64,000 nucleotides of DNA, from the NCBI GenBank assembly GCA_035534175.1, contig DATLSM010000030.1, positions 1 to 64,000 of the forward strand. Direction: 5' to 3'. The position numbers and the translations under genes were made by a program. Each line of letters begins with the position of its first letter. The stretch's first letter is position 1. The notes under the pieces are model-generated. The model searched no databases, had not been told where the DNA came from, and saw only the letters and a program-made list of their open reading frames with translations. Below are positions 41,210-50,454 of the stretch, in pieces. The stretch is from DATLSM01 sp035534175 (GTDB lineage: Bacteria > Actinomycetota > Thermoleophilia > Solirubrobacterales > 70-9).

Positions 41210-41230
41210 CCCTGCGCCCGGCGGGTCAGG
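41205..41230. terminator. Hairpin at the PH-domain/metK convergent junction
   Basis: Perfect eight-base arms CCTGACCC (41205-41212) and GGGTCAGG (41223-41230) with a ten-base loop. The left arm contains the TGA of the PH-domain gene. AAAAA follows on the plus strand, i.e. TTTTT precedes it for metK transcripts. Confidence 0.5.
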
Positions 41231-41281
41231 CAAAAAGCTGCGCTCCCTCTGGCGGGAGACCGGGGTCCTTGCTCGGCCAGC

Positions 41282-42532
41282 TCAGACGGCCGTGGCCGAG
41301 CCCGCCGCGGCGCGGCGCAGAGCATCGGCGCGGTCGATCCGCTCCCAGGTGAAGTCGGCGTCATCGCGGCCGAAGTGGCCGTATGCCGCGGTCTTTTGGA
41401 AGATCGGGCGGTGCAGGTCAAGGTAGCGACGGAAGGCTCCCGGCCGCAGGTCGAACTCGGCGTCGACCAGGCGGGAGATCTCGGCGTCGGGGAGCTTGCC
41501 GGTGCCGAAGGTCTCGACCATCAGCGAGATCGGGTGGGCGACGCCGATCGCGTAGGCGACCTGAACCTCGCAGCGCTCCGCCAGGCCGGCGGCGACGACG
41601 TTCTTGGCCACGTGGCGCGCGGCGTAGGCGGCGGAGCGGTCGACCTTGGAGGGATCCTTGCCGGAGAAGGCGCCACCGCCGTGGCGGGCCATGCCGCCGT
41701 AGGTGTCGACGATGATCTTGCGGCCGGTGAGGCCGGCGTCACCGACGGGACCGCCGATCACGAACTTGCCCGTCGGGTTGACGAGAAAGCCCTCACGCAG
41801 CTGGCCCTCGTCGAAGAGGCCCGGGACTTCGGCGCCGAGGACGGGGAGCACCACCTGCTCCCAGAGGTCGGGCTTGATCGTCGTCTCGGAGTCGACCCCC
41901 TCGGAGTGCTGGGTGGAGATCAGGAGCTTTTCGACCTGCACCGGTCGGCCATCGGCGTAGCGCACCGTCACCTGCGTCTTGCCGTCGGGGCCGAGGTAGG
42001 AGAGGGACTTCTCCTTGCGCACCGCGGCGAGCCGCTCCGCCAACCGGTGGGCGATCTGGATCGGCATCGGCATCAGCGACTCGGTCTCGTCAGTCGCGTA
42101 GCCGAACATCATCCCCTGGTCGCCCGCCCCGGCGACCGCCAGTTCGTCCTCCACGGCTTCGCCCAGCCGGGTCTCGTATGCGGCATTGACCCCCTGGGCG
42201 ATGTCCGGCGACTGCTTGTCGAGCGAGACGAGGACCGAGATGTGGTCGCAGTTGTAGCCGTAGTCGCCGTGGTCATAGCCGATCCCGCGGATCGTCTCGC
42301 GCACGACCTCGGGCACGTCGAGGTGGACATCGGTGGAGATCTCGCCCGTCACCACCGCCATCCCGGTGCTGACCAGGGTCTCGCAGGCGACGCGACCCTC
42401 GGGGTCCTCGGCCATCACCGCGTCGAGGACGCCGTCGGATATCTGGTCGCAGACCTTGTCCGGGTGGCCCTCGGTGACGGACTCCGAGGTGAACAGGTAC
42501 TCGCCCTCGGCGAGCCGCTTGTCGTTGATCAT
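41282..42532 (-). CDS. metK: S-adenosylmethionine synthase
   Basis: Makes SAM from Met and ATP. 416 residues from the ATG at 42532. It contains TSESVTEGHPDKVCDQISD, GAGDQGMMFGYATDE and GGAFSGKDPSKVDRSAAYA. A TAGGCT -10 overlaps the stop of der and sits seven bases before the ATG, so it can be expressed on its own. No SAM riboswitch is possible in the ten-base gap. Confidence 0.97.
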   Translation of the reverse strand: MINDKRLAEGEYLFTSESVTEGHPDKVCDQISDGVLDAVMAEDPEGRVACETLVSTGMAVVTGEISTDVHLDVPEVVRETIRGIGYDHGDYGYNCDHISVLVSLDKQSPDIAQGVNAAYETRLGEAVEDELAVAGAGDQGMMFGYATDETESLMPMPIQIAHRLAERLAAVRKEKSLSYLGPDGKTQVTVRYADGRPVQVEKLLISTQHSEGVDSETTIKPDLWEQVVLPVLGAEVPGLFDEGQLREGFLVNPTGKFVIGGPVGDAGLTGRKIIVDTYGGMARHGGGAFSGKDPSKVDRSAAYAARHVAKNVVAAGLAERCEVQVAYAIGVAHPISLMVETFGTGKLPDAEISRLVDAEFDLRPGAFRRYLDLHRPIFQKTAAYGHFGRDDADFTWERIDRADALRRAAAGSATAV

Positions 42533-42539
42533 CACCGGA

Positions 42540-42545
42540 AGCCTA
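42540..42545 (-). promoter_or_regulatory. Leaderless-type -10 of metK
   Basis: TAGGCT, whose first three bases are the der stop codon, then seven bases, then the metK ATG. Confidence 0.55.
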
Positions 42546-43859
42546 GCGACGGCGGCCCGAGTGGGGAACGAGGTCGATGACCAGGGGAACGCCCTCCAGG
42601 GCATAGGCCTCGCGGATCCGGTTCTCCAGGTGGTAGGCCCAGTCGCGGCTGATCAGCTTGCGGTCGTTGACCTGGATCGCGATCCGCGGCGGGCGCTCGC
42701 CGACCTGCGCCGCGTAGTAGAGGCGCAGGCGGCGCCCGCGCCGCGACGGCGGTGGCGTGCGGGCGACCACCTCGGCGACAAAGCGGTTGAGCTCGGGCGT
42801 CGGGATCCGCTCGGCGGCGCGGTCGGCCAACTCCAGCGCCCGCGGCAGCAGGCGGGCGACGTTGCGGCCGGCCAGCGCCGAGCAGGTGATGACGGCGGGG
42901 CGCAGGCGCAGCTTGCGCTCGGCGCGGGCGCGGGCGTCGTCGATGTCGGTGCGGGTCTCATCCCACTTGTTCATCGCCAACAGGGTGGCGCAGCCGGCGC
43001 GCATCGCCAGCTCGGCGGCGCGCAGGTCCTCCGCGGTGAGGCCCTCTGAAGCGTCGCAGAGGACCAGCGCGACATCGGCGCGCTCGACCGCGCGCTCGGA
43101 GCGCAGCTGGGCGTAGTAGTCGACGCTGCCGGCCAGCTTCGAGCGGCGGCGCAGCCCGGCGGTGTCGACCAGGATCACGCGGCGCCCGTCGACCTCCAGC
43201 TCGGTGTCGATCGCGTCGCGGGTGGTCCCCGCCGCAGCGGAGACGATCACCCGGTCTGAACCGAGGAAGGCGTTGACCAGGGAGGACTTGCCGACGTTGG
43301 GGCGCCCGATCACGGCGATCCGGGTGGCGTCATCGGCGGCGGGCCGGGCGGTGCGCTCGCCCAGCAACTCGACCACCCGATCAAGCAGGTCGCCGCTGCC
43401 AAGACCGTGGGTGGCCGAGACCGCGAACGGATCGCCGAGGCCAAGCCCGTGGAACTCGGCGGCCAGGTGGGCGTCGTCGGGGCGGTCGGCCTTGTTGGCA
43501 ACCACCACCACGGGCGTGGCGCCGGCGCGCAGGGTCGCGGCCAGCTCGGCGTCGCCGGCGCGCAGCCCCGCCCGAGCGTCGACAACCATCATCACCACAT
43601 CGGCCTCGGCGATCGCCAGACGGGCCTGGCGCCGCACGTCGCCAGCCATCTCGGCCTCGTCCTCGAGGTCGATGCCACCGGTGTCGATCAGCTCGAAGCC
43701 GACACCGTTCCAGTCGCAGGCCAGGCGCTTGCGATCGCGGGTGACCCCCGGCTCTGCTCCCGTCACCGCCTCGCGGCCGCCGACCAGGCGGTTGACCAGG
43801 GTGCTCTTGCCGACGTTGGGGAAGCCGACCACGGCGACGCTGGGTGGCCGGGCGCTCAC
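42543..43859 (-). CDS. der: Ribosome-biogenesis GTPase Der (EngA)
   Basis: Double-GTPase needed for 50S assembly. 438 residues. G1 of the first domain GFPNVGKSTLVNRLVG, DTGGIDLEDEAEM and VANKADRP; second domain GRPNVGKSSLVNAFLG, DTAGLRRRSKLAGS and AMNKWDET. A C-terminal KH-like domain follows. Start overlaps the cmk stop by four bases, the usual cmk-der pair. Confidence 0.97.
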   Translation of the reverse strand: MSARPPSVAVVGFPNVGKSTLVNRLVGGREAVTGAEPGVTRDRKRLACDWNGVGFELIDTGGIDLEDEAEMAGDVRRQARLAIAEADVVMMVVDARAGLRAGDAELAATLRAGATPVVVVANKADRPDDAHLAAEFHGLGLGDPFAVSATHGLGSGDLLDRVVELLGERTARPAADDATRIAVIGRPNVGKSSLVNAFLGSDRVIVSAAAGTTRDAIDTELEVDGRRVILVDTAGLRRRSKLAGSVDYYAQLRSERAVERADVALVLCDASEGLTAEDLRAAELAMRAGCATLLAMNKWDETRTDIDDARARAERKLRLRPAVITCSALAGRNVARLLPRALELADRAAERIPTPELNRFVAEVVARTPPPSRRGRRLRLYYAAQVGERPPRIAIQVNDRKLISRDWAYHLENRIREAYALEGVPLVIDLVPHSGRRR

Positions 43860-44494
43860 CCCAGCCCCCGCTCCCGCGCCAGCCCGACCACACGCTCCAA
43901 GACCTCGGGCAGTGCCAGAGCGCTGGTGTCGAGCACCACCGCGTCGGGGGCGGCCAGCAGGGCGCCGTGGCGGCGCTCGGTGTCGCGGGCATCGCGCTCG
44001 CGCTGGGCGGCGAGAACCTCCTCGGTGTCCTCGCCGGTCTGCGCCGCGCGGCGCCGGGCCCGCACCGCCTCGGTGGCGGTGAGGAAGACCTTCAGCGGCG
44101 CATCGGGGCTGACCACCGTGCCGATGTCGCGGCCCTCGGCGACGTAGCGCCCGGCCGCGATCAGGGCCCGTTGGCGGGCGACGATCTCCTCCCTCACCCC
44201 CAGGTGGACGGAGACGCGGGAAGCGGCCAGCGTGACCTCTGGCACGCGGATCGCCTCGGATATGTCGCGGCCGCTGAGCCGCACCCGCCCACCATCTAGC
44301 TCGATCTCCAGCTCCCGCGCGAGGGCAGCCATCGCCGCGGCGTCATCGGGGCTGGCGCCGCGCTCGATCCCGGCCAGCGCGACGCAGCGATACATCGCCC
44401 CCGAGTCGAGGTAGGTGAAGCCGAGCGCGGCGGCGACGCCGCGGGCAACGGAGGACTTGCCGGCCCCGGCGGGGCCATCGATCGCGATCACCAT
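43856..44494 (-). CDS. cmk: Cytidylate kinase
   Basis: Phosphorylates CMP and dCMP. 212 residues: P-loop IDGPAGAGKSSVARGVAAAL, TYLDSGAMYRCVAL, RDISEAIRVPEVT and VAEGRDIGTVVSPDAPLKVF. Between aroA and der. Confidence 0.95.
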   Translation of the reverse strand: MVIAIDGPAGAGKSSVARGVAAALGFTYLDSGAMYRCVALAGIERGASPDDAAAMAALARELEIELDGGRVRLSGRDISEAIRVPEVTLAASRVSVHLGVREEIVARQRALIAAGRYVAEGRDIGTVVSPDAPLKVFLTATEAVRARRRAAQTGEDTEEVLAAQRERDARDTERRHGALLAAPDAVVLDTSALALPEVLERVVGLARERGLG

Positions 44495-44512
44495 CAGCTG
44501 AGCGTATGGGTC

Positions 44513-45811
44513 TCAGCCAGCCGACAGCGAGGCGAGGTCGGCCTCAAAGCGCGGGTAGCTGACCGCCACGGCGTCGATGCCCTCGACCTCCACCCCATCG
44601 CCCGAGGCGAGGCCGGCGATCGCCCCGAGCATCGCGATCCGGTGGTCACCGTGGGAGCGGATCGCGCCGCCGCGCAGGGCGCCCCCACCCTCGATCTCGA
44701 TCCCCTCCTCGGTCGCCTCCACCCGGCCCCCGAGCGCGCTCAGCGCCTCGGTCACCGTGGCGATCCGATCCGACTCCTTGCGCCGCAGCTCGCCCGCATC
44801 GCGGATACTTGTCCTCCCCTCGGCAAAACAGGCGGCGAGGGCGATAAGGGGCAGCTCGTCGATCGCCAGCGCCACCTCGGGGCCGCTGACCTCGGTGCCG
44901 CGCAGCGGCGCCGATCGCACCCGCAGGCGACCGATCGGCTCGCCCCCGCGCTCCCCTTCTGGTTCCACCTCCACCCCGGCTCCCATCCGTCGCAGGATCC
45001 CCAGCAGCCCGGTGCGGGTCGGGTTGAGGCCGACGCCCTCCAACCGGACCTCGCTGCCGGCCACGAGCAACGCGGCGACGATGAGGAAGGCGGCGGAGGA
45101 GAAGTCGGCCGGGACCGCGATCTCGCCCGGCTCCAGTCGAGCCGCGGGCCGCAGGCGAACGAACCGCTCGCCGCGCTCCACCTCGGCCCCGGCCGCGGCG
45201 AGCATCCGCTCGGTGTGGTCTCGGCTCGGCGCCGGCTCCACGATCCGCGTCTCGCCCTGCGCCAGGAGCCCGGCGAAGAGCAGGCAGGACTTGACCTGGG
45301 CGCTGGCGAGGGGAAGCTCGTAGGCGATCCCCCGCAGCGCAGCGGCCTCGATCTCCAGCGGCACCAGACGCCCATCAACGCAGCGCAGCCGCGCGCCCAT
45401 CCGCCCCAGCGGCTCGACGATCCGGTCGATCGGCCGGCGGCGGATCGACTCGTCGCCGTCCAGGGTCCAGGAGCCCCGCGGCTGCCCGGCGAGCCAGCCC
45501 GGCAACAGCCGCAGGAGGGTGCCGGCGTTGCCCACGTCGAGCTCTGCGGGCCGCGCCCCGCGCAGGCCAACGCCTCGGATTCCCAGGCGGGGCTCGATCC
45601 CCCTCGATGAGACCCCCCGGACCTCGCCACCGAGCGCGGCGACGGCGGCCAGGGTCGCGCGGGTGTCGGCCGCGTCGAGGTAGCCCTCGATCGCCGTCTC
45701 CCCCTCCCCCATCGCCGCGATCAGCGCCGCACGGTGAGAGATCGACTTGTCCGGCGGCGGGCGCAGGGCTCCGCGCAGCGGGCCGGAGGGCTCAAAGCGC
45801 CGGCTCGACAT
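44513..45811 (-). CDS. aroA: 3-phosphoshikimate 1-carboxyvinyltransferase (EPSP synthase)
   Basis: Sixth shikimate-pathway step. 432 residues: PPDKSISHRAALIAAM near the start, LDVGNAGTLLRLLPGWLAG, VPADFSSAAFLIVAALL, LRRKESDRIATVTEAL and SHGDHRIAMLGAIAGLA. The GNAGTLLRL motif (rather than GNAGTAMRP) suggests class II-like residues in the glyphosate site. It follows tyrA by three bases in an aromatic amino-acid block. Confidence 0.96.
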   Translation of the reverse strand: MSSRRFEPSGPLRGALRPPPDKSISHRAALIAAMGEGETAIEGYLDAADTRATLAAVAALGGEVRGVSSRGIEPRLGIRGVGLRGARPAELDVGNAGTLLRLLPGWLAGQPRGSWTLDGDESIRRRPIDRIVEPLGRMGARLRCVDGRLVPLEIEAAALRGIAYELPLASAQVKSCLLFAGLLAQGETRIVEPAPSRDHTERMLAAAGAEVERGERFVRLRPAARLEPGEIAVPADFSSAAFLIVAALLVAGSEVRLEGVGLNPTRTGLLGILRRMGAGVEVEPEGERGGEPIGRLRVRSAPLRGTEVSGPEVALAIDELPLIALAACFAEGRTSIRDAGELRRKESDRIATVTEALSALGGRVEATEEGIEIEGGGALRGGAIRSHGDHRIAMLGAIAGLASGDGVEVEGIDAVAVSYPRFEADLASLSAG

Positions 45812-45814
45812 CGA

Positions 45815-46903
45815 CTATCCCTCCGCGCCCAGCACGGTGACCCCGTGACCGAGCTCGGTGAGGAGGGCCTGCGCTCGCCGCGCCTGCTCCTCGCCGGCCA
45901 CCCAGAGCGAGATCGCGCCCGAGGTCATGTCCGGGGCTGGATGGAGGGCCATGTCCTCGATGTTCACTCCCGCCTCGCCCAGGGCGAGCGCCAGCTCGGC
46001 GACGGTCCCCGGCCGGTTGGCAACGACGACGCGCAGCTGGCGCAGCGGGCCGACGTCGTGCCCGGCCTCCAACAGACGCCCCCGGTCCTCGCCCGCCGCC
46101 GCGTGCCAGGCGCCAATCGCCTCCCGGTTGCCCTCGCGGATCAGCTCCGCCGCCTGGCGCAACCGCTCGGCGACCGAGTCGACCGCCTCGGCCAGGGCCT
46201 CGCCGTTGGCGCTGAAGATGCCCGCCCAGAGCGCCGGGTTGGAGCCGGCGACGCGGGTCATATCGCGGAAGCTGGGGCCCACCTCCGGCATCCGCTCGGA
46301 GTCGCGGGTCAGCTCCGCCGCCGCCTGGGCGACCAGCACGTCGGCGACCACGTGAGGTAGGTGGCTGACCGTCGCCATCAGTCGGTCATGGGTCTCGGCG
46401 TCGATCGCCTGCGGCCGGGCGCCGATGCCCGCGATCGCGCGCTGAAGGCGATCATAGATCAGGCCGCTGGAGCGCTCGGTCGGCGTCAGGTACCAGCGGG
46501 CGCCGTGGAAGAGGTCACCGCGCGCGTTGGCGACCCCCGAGGTCTCCGCACCCGCCAGCGGGTGACCGCCGAGAAAGCGCTCATCGCCGGCCAGCGCGGC
46601 GACGATCTCGCGCTTGGTCGAGCCGACATCGGTGACCAGGCCCTCTGGCCCGCAGGCCTCCAGAGCCGCCGCGGCCAGCCGGGGAAGGTCGTCCACCGGC
46701 GCCGCGCAGAAGATCAGCTCGGCACCCTCGCAGGCCTCCGCCACCGAGGCGGCCGAGCGATCGATCGCTCCCACCCCTTCGATCGCCAGCTCCCGGGTCG
46801 CCCGGCTTGGGTCATAGCCGCTCACCTCGGCACCCAGCCGATCGCGCGCGGCGAGCCCGATCGAGCCCCCGATCAGGCCCAGCCCGAGGACCGCGATCCT
46901 CAT
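45815..46903 (-). CDS. tyrA: Prephenate dehydrogenase with ACT domain
   Basis: Converts prephenate to 4-hydroxyphenylpyruvate. 362 residues: Rossmann motif VLGLGLIGGSIGLAAR, TDVGSTKREIVAAL, GGHPLAGAETSGV and ATVSHLPHVVADVLVAQA. The C-terminal ACT domain (RVVVANRPGTVAELALALGE), a probable tyrosine sensor, is present. Start overlaps the DAHP synthase stop by four bases. Confidence 0.95.
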   Translation of the reverse strand: MRIAVLGLGLIGGSIGLAARDRLGAEVSGYDPSRATRELAIEGVGAIDRSAASVAEACEGAELIFCAAPVDDLPRLAAAALEACGPEGLVTDVGSTKREIVAALAGDERFLGGHPLAGAETSGVANARGDLFHGARWYLTPTERSSGLIYDRLQRAIAGIGARPQAIDAETHDRLMATVSHLPHVVADVLVAQAAAELTRDSERMPEVGPSFRDMTRVAGSNPALWAGIFSANGEALAEAVDSVAERLRQAAELIREGNREAIGAWHAAAGEDRGRLLEAGHDVGPLRQLRVVVANRPGTVAELALALGEAGVNIEDMALHPAPDMTSGAISLWVAGEEQARRAQALLTELGHGVTVLGAEG

Positions 46904-48027
46904 CCCTGGCGCCGGGACCGCACAGCCGCCGCCAGGCGCTCGAGCACCGAGACGGTCCGATCCCAGTCCATGCAGGCGTCGGTGATCGACTGGCCGTAGG
47001 TCAGCCCCACACCCTGCTCGAGCTCCTGGCGGCCCTCGACCAGGAAGGACTCCAGCATCACCCCGACGATCGCCCCGGCCCCGTCGGCGATCTGCTCGGC
47101 GATCTCAGCCGCGGCCTGCGCCTGGCGCTCGGGGTCCTTGCCGCTGTTGTCGTGGGAGGCGTCGATCACCAGGCGCTGGGGCAGGGCGGCGGCCTGGAGC
47201 ATCGCCAGAGCGCTCCTCACCCCCTCTGCGTCGTGGTTGGGGGCGCCCCTTCCGCCGCGCAGGATGACGTGGCCGTCGGGGTTGCCCCTGGTGTGCAGGA
47301 CCGCCGGCGCGCCGCGGTCATCGATCCCGGCGAAGGCGTGCGGAGCCGCCGCGGCGCGCACCGCGTCGACCGCCACCCCGACGTTGCCGTCGGTGCGGTT
47401 CTTGAAGCCGATCGGCATCGAGAGGCCCGAGCCGAGCTGGCGGTGGATCTGGCTCTCGGTGGTGCGGGCGCCGATCGCCCCCCAGGCGACGGCGTCGGAG
47501 ATGTATTGGGGGGTGATCGGATCGAGGAACTCGCACCCCACCGGCAGGCCGAGGTCGAGCACCTCCAGCAGCAGGGTGCGGGCCATCCTCAGCCCCGCAT
47601 TGACGTCGGCGGAGCCGTCCAGGTGAGGGTCGTTGATCAGCCCCTTCCAGCCGGTGGTCGTGCGCGGCTTCTCGAAGTAGACCCGCATCACGATCAGCAG
47701 GTCCCGATCCAGCTGGCGGGAGGCCTCGCTCAGGCGCCGGGCGTAGTCCAGCGCGGCGTCGACGTCGTGGACGCTGCAGGGGCCGACGATCACCAGCAGC
47801 CGCTCATCGCTGCCATCGAGGATCGCCACGACCTGCTCCCGGCCGCCGACCACACCCCGCGCCCGATCCTCGCCCAGGGGAAGCTCCCCCAGCAGAACCG
47901 CCGGCGCCACCAGCTCGACAACCCGCTCGATCCGCTGGTCGCGAACCAGATCGCGGCTGGACTCCCTCTCGGTTCCGATCACCATCTGCGCACCGCTGCC
48001 TTTCCTCAACGCCGGGGACTCCGACAT
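46900..48027 (-). CDS. aroF: 3-deoxy-7-phosphoheptulonate synthase (type I)
   Basis: First committed step of the shikimate pathway. 375 residues, AroFGH type: LLVIVGPCSVHDVDAALDYA, MRVYFEKPRTTTGWKGLIND, GARTTESQIHRQLGSGLSMP, HVILRGGRGAPNHDA and DASHDNSGKDPERQ. An ATG at 47985 is an alternative start that begins closer to the conserved domain. The symbol is generic; feedback specificity cannot be read. Confidence 0.94.
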   Translation of the reverse strand: MSESPALRKGSGAQMVIGTERESSRDLVRDQRIERVVELVAPAVLLGELPLGEDRARGVVGGREQVVAILDGSDERLLVIVGPCSVHDVDAALDYARRLSEASRQLDRDLLIVMRVYFEKPRTTTGWKGLINDPHLDGSADVNAGLRMARTLLLEVLDLGLPVGCEFLDPITPQYISDAVAWGAIGARTTESQIHRQLGSGLSMPIGFKNRTDGNVGVAVDAVRAAAAPHAFAGIDDRGAPAVLHTRGNPDGHVILRGGRGAPNHDAEGVRSALAMLQAAALPQRLVIDASHDNSGKDPERQAQAAAEIAEQIADGAGAIVGVMLESFLVEGRQELEQGVGLTYGQSITDACMDWDRTVSVLERLAAAVRSRRQG

Positions 48028-48048
48028 AACTTTAGGCGGCGGGCCCGC

Positions 48049-49143
48049 TCAGCCGAGCAGCTCGCCCAGGGCGGCAAGGAAACGGCCGTTCTCGGCGGCG
48101 CTGCCGTAGGTCACACGGATGTGGCCGCCCTCGCCCAGCGCGCTGCCGGGCCGAACGGCGATGCGGCGCTCGGCCAGACCGACGAGGACCTCGCCCTCAT
48201 CCGCCCCGCCGAGATCGACCCAGGAGAAGTTGGCCTGGGTCTCAGCCGTACTCAGTCCCATCGCGCCCAGAGCCTCCTCCACCCGGAGCCGCTGGGCGAT
48301 CGTGCCCTCGACCCTGGCGGCGACGTCGTCCTGGTGCAGGATCGCCTCCGCCCCGGCCGCCTGGGCCAGGGCGTTGACGCTGAAGGGCTGGCGCACCGCG
48401 TCGACCGCGGTGCAGAACCTGGCCGAGCCGATCCCGTAGCCGACCCGCAGCCCGGCCAGGCCGTAGCACTTGCTGAAGGTGCGCAGGATGACCAGGTTGG
48501 GGAACTGGGCGAGCAGGTCGAGGCTGGCGTCGGGGTCATCGTCGGTCTGGAACTCGACGTAGGCCTCGTCCAAGACGATGGTCACCCGCGCCGGGACCTG
48601 CTCGCAGAGGGCGCCGATCTGGGTCGCAGGCAGGTGGGTCGCGGTGGGGTTGTTGGGGTTGCAGACCAGCAGCAGCTGGGTGGCGGCCGTAACCTCGGCG
48701 GCCATCGCCTGCAGGTCGTGCACCCCGCCCTCGGCCAGCGCCACCCGGACCTCCCGCGCCCCGGTCAGCGCCGGCAGGTATGGGTACATGGAGAAGGACG
48801 GCCAGGCGTAGAGGATCTCATCGCCCGGCTCGCAGAGCGCCTCGGCCGCGGCGAGCAGGATCTCGCAGGAGCCGTTGCCGACGGCGATCCGGGCAGGGAC
48901 GGTGTCGTAGCGCTCGGCGATCCGCCGTCGCAGCAGGGTCGCCTCGGGGTCGGGGTAGCGGTTCATCGCCCCGCTGGCGGCGGCGATCGCCTCGATCACC
49001 TTCGGGTGGGGCCCGAAGGGCGACTCGTTGGAGGCCAGCTGGGCGAGGTCGCCCGCGGCGATCGCCTCCGGCGCCTGGCCGGTGGGCACGCCGGCCTGGT
49101 AGCCGGGGATGCGGGCGAGCTTTTGGGCGAAGGTGACTGCCAT
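48049..49143 (-). CDS. hisC: Histidinol-phosphate/aromatic aminotransferase
   Basis: PLP aminotransferase of fold type I, 364 residues. ASNESPFGPHPKVIEAI near the start, ILYAWPSFSMYPYL, CNPNNPTATHLPATQI, LDEAYVEFQTDDD and the Lys in FSKCYGLAGLRVGYGIG. In histidine operons it acts on imidazole-acetol-P; here, between chorismate mutase and DAHP synthase with tyrA, it probably also or mainly transaminates 4-hydroxyphenylpyruvate/phenylpyruvate. The exact substrate is an inference. Confidence 0.88.
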   Translation of the reverse strand: MAVTFAQKLARIPGYQAGVPTGQAPEAIAAGDLAQLASNESPFGPHPKVIEAIAAASGAMNRYPDPEATLLRRRIAERYDTVPARIAVGNGSCEILLAAAEALCEPGDEILYAWPSFSMYPYLPALTGAREVRVALAEGGVHDLQAMAAEVTAATQLLLVCNPNNPTATHLPATQIGALCEQVPARVTIVLDEAYVEFQTDDDPDASLDLLAQFPNLVILRTFSKCYGLAGLRVGYGIGSARFCTAVDAVRQPFSVNALAQAAGAEAILHQDDVAARVEGTIAQRLRVEEALGAMGLSTAETQANFSWVDLGGADEGEVLVGLAERRIAVRPGSALGEGGHIRVTYGSAAENGRFLAALGELLG

Positions 49144-49169
49144 GCCCTCGATTGTGACGCAGCGGCTGG

Positions 49170-49556
49170 TTACTGAGCGGCCCCGAGGTCGGCGCGCAGC
49201 TTCTTCGCCTCGCCCAAGTAAACGTGAGCCGGGGAGTGAGCGGCGGGGGCGTAGAAGTGGACCATCACCCGGATCACCCGGGGCATCGCGCCGGGGACGC
49301 CGATCTCCCGCGCGCAGAGCAGCGGCACCGAGTCCAGGCCGAGGTTACGGGCGGCGACCGCCGGGAACTCGGCGTCGAGATCCTCTGTCGTCGTGAACAG
49401 GCAGCTGACCATCGCCTCCGGCGCCAGGTCGTTGCGCTCGATCAGCTCCCGCATCAGCTCTTCGGTCACGGCGACGATCGCACCGGCCTCGTTGGCCTCG
49501 GCCTGGGCGGCACCGCGCAGGGCGAACAGCCGATCTGAACCAGGGCTCGTGCTCAT
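49170..49556 (-). CDS. aroH: Chorismate mutase, AroH type
   Basis: Small trimeric chorismate mutase of about 128 residues. FALRGAAQAEANEAGAIV, ELIERNDLAPEAMVSCLFTT and PRVIRVMVHFYAP are the family blocks; the catalytic Arg residues lie in the first and third. Supplies prephenate to TyrA. I start at ATG 49556, with GGAG nine bases upstream; a start at 49583 would add nine residues over the rluB end. Confidence 0.93.
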   Translation of the reverse strand: MSTSPGSDRLFALRGAAQAEANEAGAIVAVTEELMRELIERNDLAPEAMVSCLFTTTEDLDAEFPAVAARNLGLDSVPLLCAREIGVPGAMPRVIRVMVHFYAPAAHSPAHVYLGEAKKLRADLGAAQ

Positions 49557-49587
49557 AGATGTTCGGCTCCGCTGCGCTTGCAAGCAG

Positions 49588-50313
49588 TCAGCTTGCGATG
49601 CCCCCCGCGCTTTGCCTCACCGACCCTACATCCTGCCAAAGGGAGGCGATCTCCTCCTTCTCCAGGCGGCGGGCCTCCCCCACGGGCAGCGATCCCAGCT
49701 CGATCGGGCCGAAGCGAACACGGCGCAGGGCGGCCACCTCGTTGCCCACCGCTTCGACCATCCGCCGCACCTGGCGGTTGCGCCCTTCGCGCAGGATGAC
49801 CTCGATCTCGCGCCGGCCGAGGCGGCGCAGCCTGGCCGGGGCGGTCGGGCCGTCATCCAACTCGACCCCGCGCCCCAGCCGCCTCAGGTCGGCCGCAGAG
49901 ATGGGCCGGCGCAGCCCGACCCGGTAGACCTTCTCCACTTCGTAGCGCGGATGGGTGAGGCGATTGGCCAGCTCACCGTCGTTGGTCAGCAACAGCAGGC
50001 CGGTCGAATCGGCGTCCAGTCGCCCGACCGGGTAGAGCCGGGCGCCCGAGCGGACCAGCTCGACCACCGCCAGCCGCTCACCGGGCTCCCTCGCCGTGGA
50101 GATCACCCCGGCCGGCTTGTTCACCGCCCATATCTCCAGCGCCTGCGCCGCGACCGCGCTTCCGTCGACCCGCACGTCATCTGCCTGACCGACGTCGCGA
50201 GCCGGATCTCTGACCACCTGGCCGCCGACGCTGACCCGACCGGCGGCGATCACCAGCTCGGCTCTGCGCCGTGAGGCGATCCCTCCGTGGGCCAGGAACT
50301 TGGCCAGCCTCAC
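49588..50313 (-). CDS. rluB: 23S rRNA pseudouridine synthase RluB-like
   Basis: 241 residues: S4 domain (MRLAKFLAHGGIASRRRAEL), then the catalytic box YPVGRLDADSTGLLLLTNDG with Asp, KVYRVGLRRPI and REGRNRQVRRMVEAVG. RsuA/RluB/E/F cannot be strictly separated from sequence; linkage to scpAB is typical of RluB. Confidence 0.94.
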   Translation of the reverse strand: MRLAKFLAHGGIASRRRAELVIAAGRVSVGGQVVRDPARDVGQADDVRVDGSAVAAQALEIWAVNKPAGVISTAREPGERLAVVELVRSGARLYPVGRLDADSTGLLLLTNDGELANRLTHPRYEVEKVYRVGLRRPISAADLRRLGRGVELDDGPTAPARLRRLGRREIEVILREGRNRQVRRMVEAVGNEVAALRRVRFGPIELGSLPVGEARRLEKEEIASLWQDVGSVRQSAGGIAS

Positions 50314-50454
50314 GCTGGACCCGCCGCAGTTGGCCCCGGCCCGGACCTCCCCCGCCCCGGCGGAGTGATTCCGGCGCCCGGGTGGGGCTGGGGACCGGCC
50401 TCGCCGCGGGCGGGGCCGGGGCCTAGTCGAGGCCCAGGCCGTCCGCTGCCCGAC
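50314..50454. other. GC-rich gap between scpB and rluB
   Basis: Non-coding 141 bases. Perfect eleven-base arms GGCCCCGGCCC (50332-50342) and GGGCCGGGGCC (50413-50423) are 70 bases apart, with other C/G-rich pairing in the loop. No promoter-like TAnnnT was seen before the rluB start. Confidence 0.5.

Noticed and set aside
46807..49176. 789-codon plus-strand frame across DAHP synthase and hisC
   Set aside because: Spans two well-defined genes on the other strand and shows no domain.
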